From Vallitalea guaymasensis (lineage in GTDB: Bacteria > Bacillota > Clostridia > Lachnospirales > Vallitaleaceae), in NCBI RefSeq assembly GCF_018141425.1, contig NZ_CP058561.1, positions 3,348,001 through 3,412,000 of the forward strand: 64,000 bases of DNA, in the 5' to 3' direction. The position numbers and the translations under genes were made by a program. Shown here piece by piece: positions 47,213-56,975 of the stretch; within the stretch, counting starts at the first letter, position 1, and the number at the start of each line of letters is the position of its first letter. The notes under the pieces are model-generated. The model was not told the DNA's origin, made no database searches, and worked only from the letters and a program-made list of their open reading frames with translations.

Positions 47213-48463
47213 ATGACATCACAATCATTAATTAACAACGAAACTATAATGCAAGTAAAAAGTGTTTTGCAGAAATTCCAAAAAGGATACACAGACAAAG
47301 ATATAGACAATATAGATAGCTATATGAATGACTTATTTATCAAAGATGATAAAATTATAACTATAGGAACGTCTCGTAGTGAGTGGTGTATTGGACTTGA
47401 AGAATGTAAGGGATTAATTGAAAGTGATTGGAAATATTGGGGAGATTTAGTTATTAACTATGAAAATGCAAAAATTAATTCAGAAGGTAACACAGCTTGG
47501 TTTTTAACTGATTGTACAATAAGTTGGGATTCTGAAGACGATTTTGATGAATGGTGTGAAGACCTAGTGGCAGATTATTTTGAAGAAAAAGGGCGTTATA
47601 TCAATTATAATCAATTTTCCAAAATGGCAATGTTAAATCTTAAGCTAGCATTAATCATAAAATCATCACAAGGCAATAAAGGTAAAAATATTCCTTTCCC
47701 AATCAGATTATCAGGCACATTAATCAAAACGAATGATAAATGGTTAATTAATAAATTGCATTTTTCAGTACCTATGTCAAGATATCCTGAATGGAGAGTA
47801 GATAATGATAATATAGATTCACTAAAGTATTATAATCAAATAGTACAGAGAATGAGTAAGTTAAGCAAGGAACATAATAATCAATCATGTGAAAGTATTA
47901 GGGAATTACTAAACACCTTAAAAGAGAACTACCTGAATAAAAAATTAGATATATTAGATACTGTTAAAGATCTCTTTGCTGCATATGAGGATATTTATAT
48001 AGTTGATCCTAATGAGATTCCTGTCGCTATAGGTATTGAAGATATACAAAAGATGATTCAGATACAAAGAGAAAAATGGGACGATATGGAACTTAATATC
48101 AAAGAGGCGGTAACTAACATTGAGGGAGATACAGCAAATATTATAACTAATGGTATGTTCAAAAAATGTTCAACCTTAGATCAATTGCTTCAAAAAGAGT
48201 GGAATAATATTAAAAAAACACTTCAAAAAGAAGGTAAAGGTGAAGATAAACTTTTCCAAGCACAAAAACAAATAGCATATGTTTTAAAAGAACTATCATT
48301 TGGAAAAGAATCAATGTGGGAATTCAGATTTGATGCTATGGCTGTAAAAGAAAATGATACTTGGAGATTCCATAATATTCAATTCACATATCCTTCATTA
48401 TATGTATTAGAAGGTAATTATGATATGATACCTTTACTTAATCATAATGTAGACGAGCAATAA
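47213..48463 (+). CDS. Two tandem NTF2/SnoaL-like domains
   Basis: 416 residues, cytoplasmic. The first half (about 5-205) reads VLQKFQKGYTDKDIDNIDSYM then ECKGLIESDWKYWGDLVIN and ends in LSGTLIKTNDKWLINKLHFSVP, typical of SnoaL/ketosteroid isomerase-like folds; the second half (about 225-410) repeats this plan (LLNTLKENYLNKKLDIL, TVKDLFAAYEDIYIV, MWEFRFDAMAVKENDTWRFHNIQFTYP). The halves look like an old duplication. Function not known; such folds bind small ligands. SD AAGGAGG precedes ATG. Confidence 0.65.
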   Translation: MTSQSLINNETIMQVKSVLQKFQKGYTDKDIDNIDSYMNDLFIKDDKIITIGTSRSEWCIGLEECKGLIESDWKYWGDLVINYENAKINSEGNTAWFLTDCTISWDSEDDFDEWCEDLVADYFEEKGRYINYNQFSKMAMLNLKLALIIKSSQGNKGKNIPFPIRLSGTLIKTNDKWLINKLHFSVPMSRYPEWRVDNDNIDSLKYYNQIVQRMSKLSKEHNNQSCESIRELLNTLKENYLNKKLDILDTVKDLFAAYEDIYIVDPNEIPVAIGIEDIQKMIQIQREKWDDMELNIKEAVTNIEGDTANIITNGMFKKCSTLDQLLQKEWNNIKKTLQKEGKGEDKLFQAQKQIAYVLKELSFGKESMWEFRFDAMAVKENDTWRFHNIQFTYPSLYVLEGNYDMIPLLNHNVDEQ

Positions 48464-48556
48464 TTATAATCTTATATATAGATTGTTTGAAAATTACATA
48501 GTAATACGATATAATAGAAAAGAAGATTTTGCAAGTATCTAATGAGGAGGCAAACT

Positions 48557-49804
48557 ATGGATAAAAGGAACTTCTCAAGCATCGGAAATGAAATCAAGGA
48601 TAGTGTTAAAAAAGCAGTCAACACTAGAGATTTTAATCAATTAAATAAAGATATTGGAAATACCATAAACAATACTTTAGATGATATTAAAAGTTCTATA
48701 GGATACAATCATAATAATAGCAAGAATCGAAAGCAATGGGATAATAAGGACATATATAATGAACGATACAAGGACAAGCATTATAGGTATAACCACCATT
48801 CAAATAAACCACCCCATGAAGAAAACCAAGTTTATGACAATAAGAATGTCACTGATCATATGCAATTTGTAAAGCCGGTTGGAAGAATATCTGGAATATT
48901 ATTTACTGTATTTGGCAGTATCGGACTTGGATTGTTTGGAATTGCTATCATTGTAATGGCTATACTTGGCTATACTTTGGATAATAGCCTTTATTTTACC
49001 ATTTTAAAAGGATTAGCACCATTATTTATAGTTAGTATGTTATTGACAGGAAAAGGTGGATCAATAAGAAAGAGATTAAAACGTTTTAAAAAGTATATCA
49101 AGTATACAAAAGATAAAAATTATTGTATGATTAAGGAATTATCTAATTATACTGGACTAAAGAAAAGGTTTATTATAAAAGATTTGCGTAGAATGATTTC
49201 TTTAGGTATGTTTCCAGAAGGACATCTGGATGATCAAAAAACTTGCTTTATGCTTAATAACGAAAGTTATGATCAGTACCTTAAACTTCAAGAAAAAATG
49301 AAAGCTGAAAAGTTAGAGGAAGAACAACAGCCTAGACAGAAAACAAAAGAAACAAATAACGACGAAATTAAAGATTCTGAACTTAAAAAGTCAATAGAAG
49401 AAGGTAAATTATATATCAGACAGATTAGAGAAGCAAATGATGTTATTTCAGGAATAGAAATCACTAAAAAATTGTATCAGTTGGAAAATGTAACAAGTAA
49501 AATTTTCAATTATGTTGAAAGCCATCCAGAAAAGCTTTCGGATATTCAAAAATTTATGGATTATTATCTTCCTACTACGGCGAAATTATTGAATGCTTAT
49601 AAGGAATTGGATATGCAGTCGTCACAAGGTGAAAATATTTGCTCAGCAAAAATGGAAATTGAAAATACACTGGATACTATTAATTTAGCTTTTGAGAATT
49701 TATTGGATAGTTTATTTCAAGATGTAGCAATGGATGTAGCAACGGATATATCAGTATTAAACACTATGCTAAAACAAGAAGGGTTAACTGAAAAAGATTT
49801 TTAA
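48557..49804 (+). CDS. XpaC-like protein
   Basis: About 415 residues from ATG 48557, preceded by GAGGAGG. A charged, His/Asn-rich N-terminus (about 1-105) is followed by two membrane segments (about 115-165) and a C-terminal soluble part with long helices. XpaC proteins (named from 5-bromo-4-chloroindolyl phosphate hydrolysis) are usually paired with TelA, and a TelA gene follows after 19 bases. The true function is unsettled. Confidence 0.8.
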   Translation: MDKRNFSSIGNEIKDSVKKAVNTRDFNQLNKDIGNTINNTLDDIKSSIGYNHNNSKNRKQWDNKDIYNERYKDKHYRYNHHSNKPPHEENQVYDNKNVTDHMQFVKPVGRISGILFTVFGSIGLGLFGIAIIVMAILGYTLDNSLYFTILKGLAPLFIVSMLLTGKGGSIRKRLKRFKKYIKYTKDKNYCMIKELSNYTGLKKRFIIKDLRRMISLGMFPEGHLDDQKTCFMLNNESYDQYLKLQEKMKAEKLEEEQQPRQKTKETNNDEIKDSELKKSIEEGKLYIRQIREANDVISGIEITKKLYQLENVTSKIFNYVESHPEKLSDIQKFMDYYLPTTAKLLNAYKELDMQSSQGENICSAKMEIENTLDTINLAFENLLDSLFQDVAMDVATDISVLNTMLKQEGLTEKDF

Positions 49805-49823
49805 TTAATTAGGAGGATGAAAA

Positions 49824-50975
49824 ATGAGTAATCAAGAACCAACTTTAACTTTTGATGCTTTATTTGATGAGACTGTAGAGAAGGAAAATAATATGCAAGA
49901 TATGATGTTGCAGGAATCTGAGCAGGTAATTAAAGAAAATCCTGCATTTGATGAAACTATGTTGACAAAAGAAGAACAAAAAATGGTTGAAGAATTCTCT
50001 GAAAAGATTGAATTAGGCAAAACCAATCTCATTCTCCAATATGGTGCAGGAGCTCAAAAAAAGATTGCAGATTTCTCTGAAACAGCGCTTAATAATGTTA
50101 AAACAAAGGATTTGGGAGAAGTAGGAGAAATGCTTTCAGGTGTTGTTTTGGAATTAAAAAGCTTTGACACAGATGAACAAAAAGGTCTATTTGGGATATT
50201 TAAAAAGTCTTCCAATAAAATAAATGCAATGAAAGTAAAATATAATAAAGCAGAAGTAAATGTTAATAAAATCTGTCGTACACTTGAAAGTCATCAGATT
50301 CAGTTATTAAAAGATGTAGCAATGTTGGATAAAATGTACGAGATGAATAAAACATATTTCAAAGAGTTGTCTATGTATATACTGGCTGGTAAGAAAAAAC
50401 TTGCTAAGGTTCAGTCAGAAGAACTTTCAGCTTTAGTTGAAAAATCATCTAAAAGCGGACTTCCAGAGGATGCACAGGCGGTAAACGATATGATGTCAAT
50501 GTGTAATCGTTTTGAAAAGAAAATACATGATCTGGAATTAACCAGAATGATTTCCATTCAGATGGCTCCACAGATTAGGTTGGTGCAAGGAAATGATACT
50601 CTTATGGCTGAGAAAATCCAATCTACTATAGTAAATACAATTCCACTATGGAAAAGTCAGATGGTACTTGCTCTTGGTGTTGCACATTCCGGTCAGGCAG
50701 CAGAAGCTCAAAGGAAAGTTACCGACATGACTAATGAATTATTAAGGAAAAATGCCGAAACACTTAAGATGGCAACCATTGAGACTGCAAAGGAATCTGA
50801 ACGAGGAATTGTAGATATTGAAACTCTACGCACTACCAATCAATCTTTGATTTCAACCCTTGATGAGGTAATGCATATTCAGAATGAAGGTCGTCAAAAG
50901 AGAAAAGAAGCAGAGATAGAATTGAATCGTATTGAAAATGAATTAAAGCAGAAACTGCTTTCTATTAAAGGTTAG
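49824..50975 (+). CDS. TelA/KlaA-like toxic anion resistance protein
   Basis: 383 residues, mostly helical, soluble. The N-terminus is acidic; ELSMYILAGKKKLAKV and the central VAQNDMMSMCNRFEKKIHDLELTRMISIQMAPQIRLVQGND segment match the TelA family, first linked to tellurite resistance. AGGAGG before ATG. Paired with the XpaC-like gene, the usual arrangement in Firmicutes. A role in envelope stress or toxic anion tolerance is likely but unproven. Confidence 0.86.
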   Translation: MSNQEPTLTFDALFDETVEKENNMQDMMLQESEQVIKENPAFDETMLTKEEQKMVEEFSEKIELGKTNLILQYGAGAQKKIADFSETALNNVKTKDLGEVGEMLSGVVLELKSFDTDEQKGLFGIFKKSSNKINAMKVKYNKAEVNVNKICRTLESHQIQLLKDVAMLDKMYEMNKTYFKELSMYILAGKKKLAKVQSEELSALVEKSSKSGLPEDAQAVNDMMSMCNRFEKKIHDLELTRMISIQMAPQIRLVQGNDTLMAEKIQSTIVNTIPLWKSQMVLALGVAHSGQAAEAQRKVTDMTNELLRKNAETLKMATIETAKESERGIVDIETLRTTNQSLISTLDEVMHIQNEGRQKRKEAEIELNRIENELKQKLLSIKG

Positions 50976-51030
50976 TATACCACTATTTCACAGAAACGTT
51001 AAATAAGATAGTCTAAGAATAAACAATACA

Positions 51031-51081
51031 AAATGAACTACCTAAGATTTTTTTAAAACTCATAGGCGGTTCATTTTTTTT
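51031..51081 (+). terminator. Terminator after the telA-like gene
   Basis: AATGAACTACCT pairs with AGGCGGTTCATT (one mismatch), followed by a run of eight T. Confidence 0.8.
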
Positions 51082-51124
51082 GCATACATATCATCAATAA
51101 AATCAGAACAATACTAAAAATATC

Positions 51125-51153
51125 TTGACACTGTACCAACTGTACTATATAAT
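51125..51153 (+). promoter_or_regulatory. Promoter of the GntR-ABC operon with operator
   Basis: TTGACA (51125-51130), 17 bases, TATAAT (51148-51153). AACTGTA (51139-51145) and TACAGTT (51159-51165) form an inverted repeat across the -10 box, the expected place for a GntR/YtrA-type repressor. Confidence 0.85.
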
Positions 51154-51186
51154 GTAATACAGTTAATACACTAAGGAGGTGTGCTA

Positions 51187-51576
51187 TTGATTCACATTGA
51201 CTTAAGAAGTAGAGAACCAATATACGAACAATTAGTAAACAATATAAAAGAATTAATATTCTCAGGAATACTACAACCAGATGAAAAGCTTCCATCTGTT
51301 AGGGAGCTTGCAAGCCAGTTAACAATTAATCCTAATACAATTCAAAAAGCATATAAAGAATTAGAGAATTTAGGTTATATTTACTCAGCAAGAGGAAGGG
51401 GTAACTTTGTCATGCCAGTAGATGATAAATCAGGGGTAAAAAATAGTGTTGAACTATTGAAAAAAATAACTGAACTAGTAAAAGAAGCCAACTATGTGGG
51501 CATATCAAAAGAATTTATAAAACAAATAATTGAAGATGTCTATAGAAAAAAAATAGATAAGGGAGGTATAGAATGA
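51187..51576 (+). CDS. GntR-family regulator (YtrA type)
   Basis: About 129 residues, with the N-terminal GntR winged helix (about 10-75: PIYEQLVNNIKELIFSG, LPSVRELASQLTINPNTIQKAYKELENLGYIYSARGRGNFV) and a short C-terminal tail, the compact YtrA form. TTG 51187 is preferred, six bases after AAGGAGGT. It precedes its ABC transporter genes, the usual self-repressing arrangement. Stop overlaps the next start (ATGA). Confidence 0.9.
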   Translation: MIHIDLRSREPIYEQLVNNIKELIFSGILQPDEKLPSVRELASQLTINPNTIQKAYKELENLGYIYSARGRGNFVMPVDDKSGVKNSVELLKKITELVKEANYVGISKEFIKQIIEDVYRKKIDKGGIE

Positions 51577-52472
51577 TTAATGTTGAACACTTAAGCAAAA
51601 ATTTTGAAGGTACCAAAGCATTAGCTGATATATCTCTACATATAAAAAAGGGTTCAATTTATGGGCTAGTTGGACCAAATGGTGCTGGTAAAACAACACT
51701 AATAAAACACTTAACTGGAGTATATCAACAGGATGATGGACAAATCAAGATAGATGGAAATTTTGTTTATGAAAATAATGAAATAAAAGAAAAAATAGCT
51801 TATGTCCCTGACGAATTATATTTCTTTCCTCAGTATACTATCAAAAAAATGGCTAGATTCTATAGAGAAGTTTTTAGTACATGGAATGAAGAAAGGTACG
51901 AAAAACTAAAAGATGTTTTCATGATAGATGAAAACATGAAAATTAACAAACTATCTAAAGGTATGAAAAAACAAGTAGCATTTTGGCTGTGTATATCCTA
52001 TATGCCAGAAGTAATGATACTGGATGAACCTGTAGACGGATTAGACCCTGTAATGAGAAAGAAAGTATGGAATCTAGTAGTACAAGATGTGGCAGAAAGA
52101 CAAATGACTGTTTTGGTATCTTCACATAATCTAAGAGAATTAGAGGATATATGTGATACTGTTGGTATAATGCATCAAGGGAAATTGCTGATTGAAAGGG
52201 AATTGGATGATCTAAAATCAGATGTGTATAAAATACAAGTAGCATTTAAGGGTGAATTTGATAAGAGCATATTAGATGGTACTAAAATATTGCATAAAGA
52301 AAATAGAGGGAGTATTTTCTTATATATATTAAAAGGTAACAGAGAAAAAACTATCAGTATAATAGAACAAAGCAATCCAGCAATATTAGACATTCTACCT
52401 CTTACATTAGAAGAAATATTCATATATGAAATGGGAGGTGTGGGTTATGAAATCAAAGACATCATACTTTAG
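51573..52472 (+). CDS. ABC transporter ATPase
   Basis: 299 residues. Walker A GPNGAGKT, Q-loop region LYFFPQYT, signature LSKGMKKQ (a variant of LSGGQ), Walker B VMILDEPVDGLDP, switch His in SSHNL. The ATPase of an exporter with the permease that follows, under the GntR regulator. ABC-2 exporters of this type handle lipids, peptides or antimicrobials. ATGA overlap with the regulator. Confidence 0.92.
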   Translation: MINVEHLSKNFEGTKALADISLHIKKGSIYGLVGPNGAGKTTLIKHLTGVYQQDDGQIKIDGNFVYENNEIKEKIAYVPDELYFFPQYTIKKMARFYREVFSTWNEERYEKLKDVFMIDENMKINKLSKGMKKQVAFWLCISYMPEVMILDEPVDGLDPVMRKKVWNLVVQDVAERQMTVLVSSHNLRELEDICDTVGIMHQGKLLIERELDDLKSDVYKIQVAFKGEFDKSILDGTKILHKENRGSIFLYILKGNREKTISIIEQSNPAILDILPLTLEEIFIYEMGGVGYEIKDIIL

Positions 52473-54375
52473 TAAAACATGGTTCTGTAATGATTTGAGA
52501 GCCTATGGATGGTTTGGTATTGTTTATACAATAGTTCTCTTTTGTATGATGACATTACCTTCAATGCTAAGTTATTCAGATGGAAATTATAATACAAATT
52601 ATATGATGAACATTTTTGAATTCGATAACTTTTTTATTAATGTAATGCTTCTCACGCTACCTGTGTTAGTGGCCATACTATTATTTCGCTACTTACAAGT
52701 AGTGCGTTCATATACTATAATACACAGCTATCCATATACTAGGGTACAAATATTTAATAGCCATATTCTAGTAGGATTAATACTCTTATTGGTACCATTA
52801 CTATTTAATACAGTATTGATGATAATAATAAATACAATTGTGGGATGTCCTACTAGTAATATGTTTTATCTAAGTTGGTTTTTAAAAGCCTCTATATTAT
52901 CATCAGCTATTTTTATAATTAGTTCATTCATAGGGGTTATAGTAGGCGGGTCTATATGGCAACTGGTATTTTCTTACATATTTTTATTACTTCCAGTAGG
53001 GTTAATAATTATGGTTTTATATTTCCTGAATATTGTTGTTTATGGATTTTCCGATAGTTATTATTCACAAGCTAATTACTTGTGTCCATTGATAATCAAC
53101 AATATGAGCAATATGAGTGTTGTGATGAATATGAGCATTGTTGCTTATATAATATATATTATAATTTTCTACCCCTTTGCTCTATATTTATATAAGCGAA
53201 GAAACCTGGAGAATGTTTCAAGCATCATATGTTTTAATATATTTAAAGTAATATTCAAATATGGTGTGACTTTTTGTTTTATGCTTGGAGCAGGAGTTGT
53301 TTTTTGCTACTGGTACCGAGATGATGAATCATTACTTAGATTCCTGATAGGTGGGTTAGTAGGAGCTGTAATAGGATATTTTCTATCCGAGATGTTACTA
53401 CAAAAACAAATTAATGTATTTAACAAATATAAAGGACTTCTTATATATAGTTTGGTTATCATAATTGCAGTAATGGGTTTTAAGTTTGATTTATTAGGTT
53501 ATGAAAAAAAAGTTCCAAAAGCAGATGATGTTGAAAGTATTGATTTTAATAGTGGGTATAGCCATAGATTTTTCTGGAATTCTTATTACTCTGAGTATGA
53601 TACTGAAGAAATGATAAATTTTATTATAGCCCTTCATACTGAAATAATTAAAGAACGACCAGCAGAAGGTGATCAGGTAAATATTGCATATAGATTAAAA
53701 AATGGTAAAAGTATTAAAAGAACATATTCAATAGATAAAGAAGAGAAGTATGACCAGTATTACAAAGCAGTATTTGAATCAATAGAATTTAAGGAAAATC
53801 ATTATGCTCTATTAACAAATGATGAAGAAAATATATATAATGCCAATATTTATCCAGACAGTTGTAAGGAGAATATTGTAATAAAAGATCCACAAGAATT
53901 AAAAGAATTTATATCCATAACTAAGCAAGAAATAATAGATGAATCCTATGAAAACATGAAAGAAAGTATTAATCTAGCAAAAATAAATTTTTATGGAACC
54001 AGTAAAAAAGGGCGTAATATTACATTAGATGTACAACTAAAAAGTAATTATACTAACTTAATATCCTGGTTAAAAGAAAAAGGATATTACGAAAATATTG
54101 TGATTTTACCAGAAGATGTCAGTGAAATGGCGATAACAACTTCATATAGATATGAAGATGAAGAAGATATATTTAATCGTACTGGGGAGTATAATTATAT
54201 ATATATTAAAGACAAAGGTAAAATACAGCAAATTTTAAATAGTAGAGTTAACATCAGTGAAAGATATGATGATGTCAAAGATATGATTGTATATATAAAG
54301 TATAAATCAATTGATGATATAGAGACGATTCGTATAAGTGCTGAACGTGCACCAGAATTTATTCTTAAACATTAG
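52447..54375 (+). CDS. ABC-2 type permease with long C-terminal extracytoplasmic region
   Basis: About 642 residues: roughly eight membrane segments within 1-345, then about 290 residues with few hydrophobic stretches, perhaps an external sensor domain like DUF6449. ATG 52447 follows GGGAGGTG and overlaps the ATPase gene by 26 bases. It pairs with the ATPase at 51573. Substrate not readable; the large soluble end is unusual for an ordinary permease. Confidence 0.78.
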   Translation: MKSKTSYFSKTWFCNDLRAYGWFGIVYTIVLFCMMTLPSMLSYSDGNYNTNYMMNIFEFDNFFINVMLLTLPVLVAILLFRYLQVVRSYTIIHSYPYTRVQIFNSHILVGLILLLVPLLFNTVLMIIINTIVGCPTSNMFYLSWFLKASILSSAIFIISSFIGVIVGGSIWQLVFSYIFLLLPVGLIIMVLYFLNIVVYGFSDSYYSQANYLCPLIINNMSNMSVVMNMSIVAYIIYIIIFYPFALYLYKRRNLENVSSIICFNIFKVIFKYGVTFCFMLGAGVVFCYWYRDDESLLRFLIGGLVGAVIGYFLSEMLLQKQINVFNKYKGLLIYSLVIIIAVMGFKFDLLGYEKKVPKADDVESIDFNSGYSHRFFWNSYYSEYDTEEMINFIIALHTEIIKERPAEGDQVNIAYRLKNGKSIKRTYSIDKEEKYDQYYKAVFESIEFKENHYALLTNDEENIYNANIYPDSCKENIVIKDPQELKEFISITKQEIIDESYENMKESINLAKINFYGTSKKGRNITLDVQLKSNYTNLISWLKEKGYYENIVILPEDVSEMAITTSYRYEDEEDIFNRTGEYNYIYIKDKGKIQQILNSRVNISERYDDVKDMIVYIKYKSIDDIETIRISAERAPEFILKH

Positions 54376-54432
54376 AGTCAGAGATAATTTTTAACACTTG
54401 ATCCATGAGGGATAAGAGTGGGGGGATTGGTG

Positions 54433-55353
54433 ATGGTTGGATTAATTGAAAAAGAGGTAAAAAAACATGGAGATAGAGCAAAAGTATTTCCTGCCAGGAA
54501 TTTAAAGCGGATTGAACAAGACTCAAGAAATACTATGAATAGTGGATTATTGGACAAGTTCCAAAAAAATATTGTTAATGGTTTTCAGGATATTAATTTA
54601 CCTAATCTTGATTTTACCATTCGTTCAATTATCATAGTTGCATCACCAAGTCCCGCCACAGTAACAGTTAACTTCAATTGGCAAGGTGAGAAAGTACCGT
54701 TAAAGCTTCCTTCCACATATATGGATATGACCACTGCGCCACTTAGAATAGAAAATTATTTGAATGATTTTCTGAAATCTTTGGGTTATCAAATAAAATA
54801 TGCCCCAAGATTACCTAGAAATCTATTAGCTGCAAGAAGTGGATTGGGTACATATGGTAGAAATAATCTATGCTATGTGGAAGGTTTAGGTAGTTTCATT
54901 AATCTTGTACCTTTTTATTCAAATATCCCTTGTGAAGATGATATTTGGCATGAAATGTTTCAAATGGATATCTGTAAAGGCTGTAGAGATTGTTTGGATA
55001 ATTGTCCAACGGGAGCAATTGTGGAAGATAGATTTTTGATTAAAACTGAAAGATGTCTTACCTATTACAACGAAGTTGATTCAAAATGGGATTTTCCAGA
55101 GTGGGTGGACAAATCTTCCCATAATAGCATATATGGATGTTCAAGATGTCAGGATGTATGTCCTGTAAACAAAAGATATATAGACGATAATAAAATCAAG
55201 CCTATAGAATTCACTGAGGAAGAGACTAGTTTATTACTTGAAGGTAAACCCATTGAAGAATTGTCAAGAAGAATGAAACGAAAAATAAAAGTATTGAATA
55301 TGTCTGATTATCTTGCCGCTCTACCTAGAAATCTTAATATACTCTTAAAATGA
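54433..55353 (+). CDS. QueG-like ferredoxin-type iron-sulfur protein
   Basis: About 306 residues. Two 4Fe-4S motifs (about 174-190, CKGCRDCLDNCPTG; about 235-245, CSRCQDVCP) in the order used by epoxyqueuosine reductase, and LPRNLLAARSGLGTYGRNNLCYVEGLGSF, which resembles QueG's cobalamin-binding part. Shorter than the usual QueG (about 350-390), so it may be a relative rather than the tRNA enzyme. It stands behind a GGGGGG site; ATG 54433 is likely. Confidence 0.72.
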   Translation: MVGLIEKEVKKHGDRAKVFPARNLKRIEQDSRNTMNSGLLDKFQKNIVNGFQDINLPNLDFTIRSIIIVASPSPATVTVNFNWQGEKVPLKLPSTYMDMTTAPLRIENYLNDFLKSLGYQIKYAPRLPRNLLAARSGLGTYGRNNLCYVEGLGSFINLVPFYSNIPCEDDIWHEMFQMDICKGCRDCLDNCPTGAIVEDRFLIKTERCLTYYNEVDSKWDFPEWVDKSSHNSIYGCSRCQDVCPVNKRYIDDNKIKPIEFTEEETSLLLEGKPIEELSRRMKRKIKVLNMSDYLAALPRNLNILLK

Positions 55354-55372
55354 ATTATACAATCAGTTAAAA

Positions 55373-55394
55373 AAGTGGGTTAATCAACCCACTT
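55373..55394 (-). terminator. Terminator overlapping the sulfatase stop codon
   Basis: AAGTGGGTTGATTAACCCAC plus TT pairs as a hairpin on the minus strand, with the stop TAA (55382-55380) inside, followed by a T-tract. Converging + transcript from 54433 would also meet this stem. Confidence 0.8.
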
Positions 55395-56852
55395 AATCTG
55401 TTTCCAGTGTTTTTCTCCATCATTCTCCTGAAGCTTGCCTTCAGTACTTCTTCCGTCTTCAATATATTGTATTAATAGATTCTTTAACTCATTTACTATA
55501 TCCTCATGTTCATCATACACGTTGAATCTTTCCCTGACATCTTCCTCAAGATTATATAGTTGTATTGGAGGATAACTGTCATCTGTAGTACCTGGTTTAG
55601 GGTCACTCCATCCACCAGAGTCAGGACACATCTCTAATTTCCATTTGCCTTTTCTAATAGAAAAGGAACCATTGATAGAATGATGAACCATTGCTTCTCT
55701 AACTGGTAATTCATTTTGTTCTTTCCATATAGGAAGATTACTTACACTATCTTCTGCAATATTACCTTCCATAGAATCACCAAATATATCTGAAATAGTA
55801 GCAAAAAAATCAATTAAGCAAACAGGTTCATTACATTGTATATTTGGACGAATGGTATCAGGCCATTTAACTATAAGGGGGATACGATGACCGCCTTCAT
55901 AAATATCAGCTTTTGTTCCACGATAGATATAACTTGGGTTATGACCATATTGGGCTAACTCCTTATAATCTGCCGCAAGTGAACAACCATTATCACTAGT
56001 AAAAATAACAATTGTATTATCAGCTATACCTAGTTCCTGTAACTTGGTATTAATCTTTCCAACTACATCATCACACATAAGAACAAAATCACCATACTCA
56101 TTGGTACCAGATTTTCCTTGAAACTCTTTTGAAGGTAGAATAGGGGTATGAGGTGCATTAAGTGGGAAATATATGAAGAAAGGGTCGTCTTTGTATTCTT
56201 CCAGTTTACCTAGAACTCGATTAGTAAAATTAGGTAATACTTCCTCATGCACAAAATCTGCACCAGTTGGACCTTTCCTAAAGAATTTCTTATTATAGGC
56301 TTGATTCATTTTACAGGTTTCTTGTATAGTTGTACAACCTTCTTCCCTATCAGGCAATGCTGTAATATTCATATTTTCAACATAGACATAAGGAGCCATA
56401 TCTAACGATCCTGCAATACCATAAAAATAATCAAAACCATGATTGACAGGAGTATCTTTTAAAGGCATTGTATAATCAATACTTTCTTTATTCTTAGAAT
56501 CCTTATAGGTCCATTCCAATCCTAGATGCCATTTTCCGATACAAGCTGTTTTATAACCTTTTGATTGTAGATAAGAGGCTATAGTTGGACGATTGGATTC
56601 AAGAAGGGGCTTGTCATAGCCAAATAACACTCCTTCTTTTAAAGGACTTCTCCAACAATATCTACCTGTCAAAATACTATATCTTGAGGGTGTGCATACA
56701 GATGAAGCAGCATGGGCATCAGTAAAATAGATTCCCTCTTCACACATCTTGTCAAAATTAGGTGTTTTGAAAGCAGCTCTTTCATTAAGGTATGATACAT
56801 CACCATAACCCATATCATCAGCTAGTATGTAAACAATATTAGGTTTTCTCAT
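55380..56852 (-). CDS. Cys-type sulfatase
   Basis: About 490 residues. ATG 56852 is preferred, seven bases behind AAGGAGG on the minus strand; the frame is open to 56933. ADDMGYGD starts the metal site; SVCTPSRYSILTGRY holds Cys53, the residue turned into formylglycine by an anaerobic sulfatase-maturing enzyme (not seen in the window). DNGCSLA and GGHRIPLIVKWP are further family motifs. No signal peptide, so probably cytoplasmic. Divergent from an AraC regulator. Confidence 0.9.
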   Translation of the reverse strand: MRKPNIVYILADDMGYGDVSYLNERAAFKTPNFDKMCEEGIYFTDAHAASSVCTPSRYSILTGRYCWRSPLKEGVLFGYDKPLLESNRPTIASYLQSKGYKTACIGKWHLGLEWTYKDSKNKESIDYTMPLKDTPVNHGFDYFYGIAGSLDMAPYVYVENMNITALPDREEGCTTIQETCKMNQAYNKKFFRKGPTGADFVHEEVLPNFTNRVLGKLEEYKDDPFFIYFPLNAPHTPILPSKEFQGKSGTNEYGDFVLMCDDVVGKINTKLQELGIADNTIVIFTSDNGCSLAADYKELAQYGHNPSYIYRGTKADIYEGGHRIPLIVKWPDTIRPNIQCNEPVCLIDFFATISDIFGDSMEGNIAEDSVSNLPIWKEQNELPVREAMVHHSINGSFSIRKGKWKLEMCPDSGGWSDPKPGTTDDSYPPIQLYNLEEDVRERFNVYDEHEDIVNELKNLLIQYIEDGRSTEGKLQENDGEKHWKQIKWVD

Positions 56853-56975
56853 ATTATTCCTCCTTACTAAAACTTTACAATTATACATTACACTTATATA
56901 ATAATCATATATACTTGGATAGACAATAAACATAAGTGAATAAAAACTTAAATATTATGCAAAGAGGTGGAAGAA

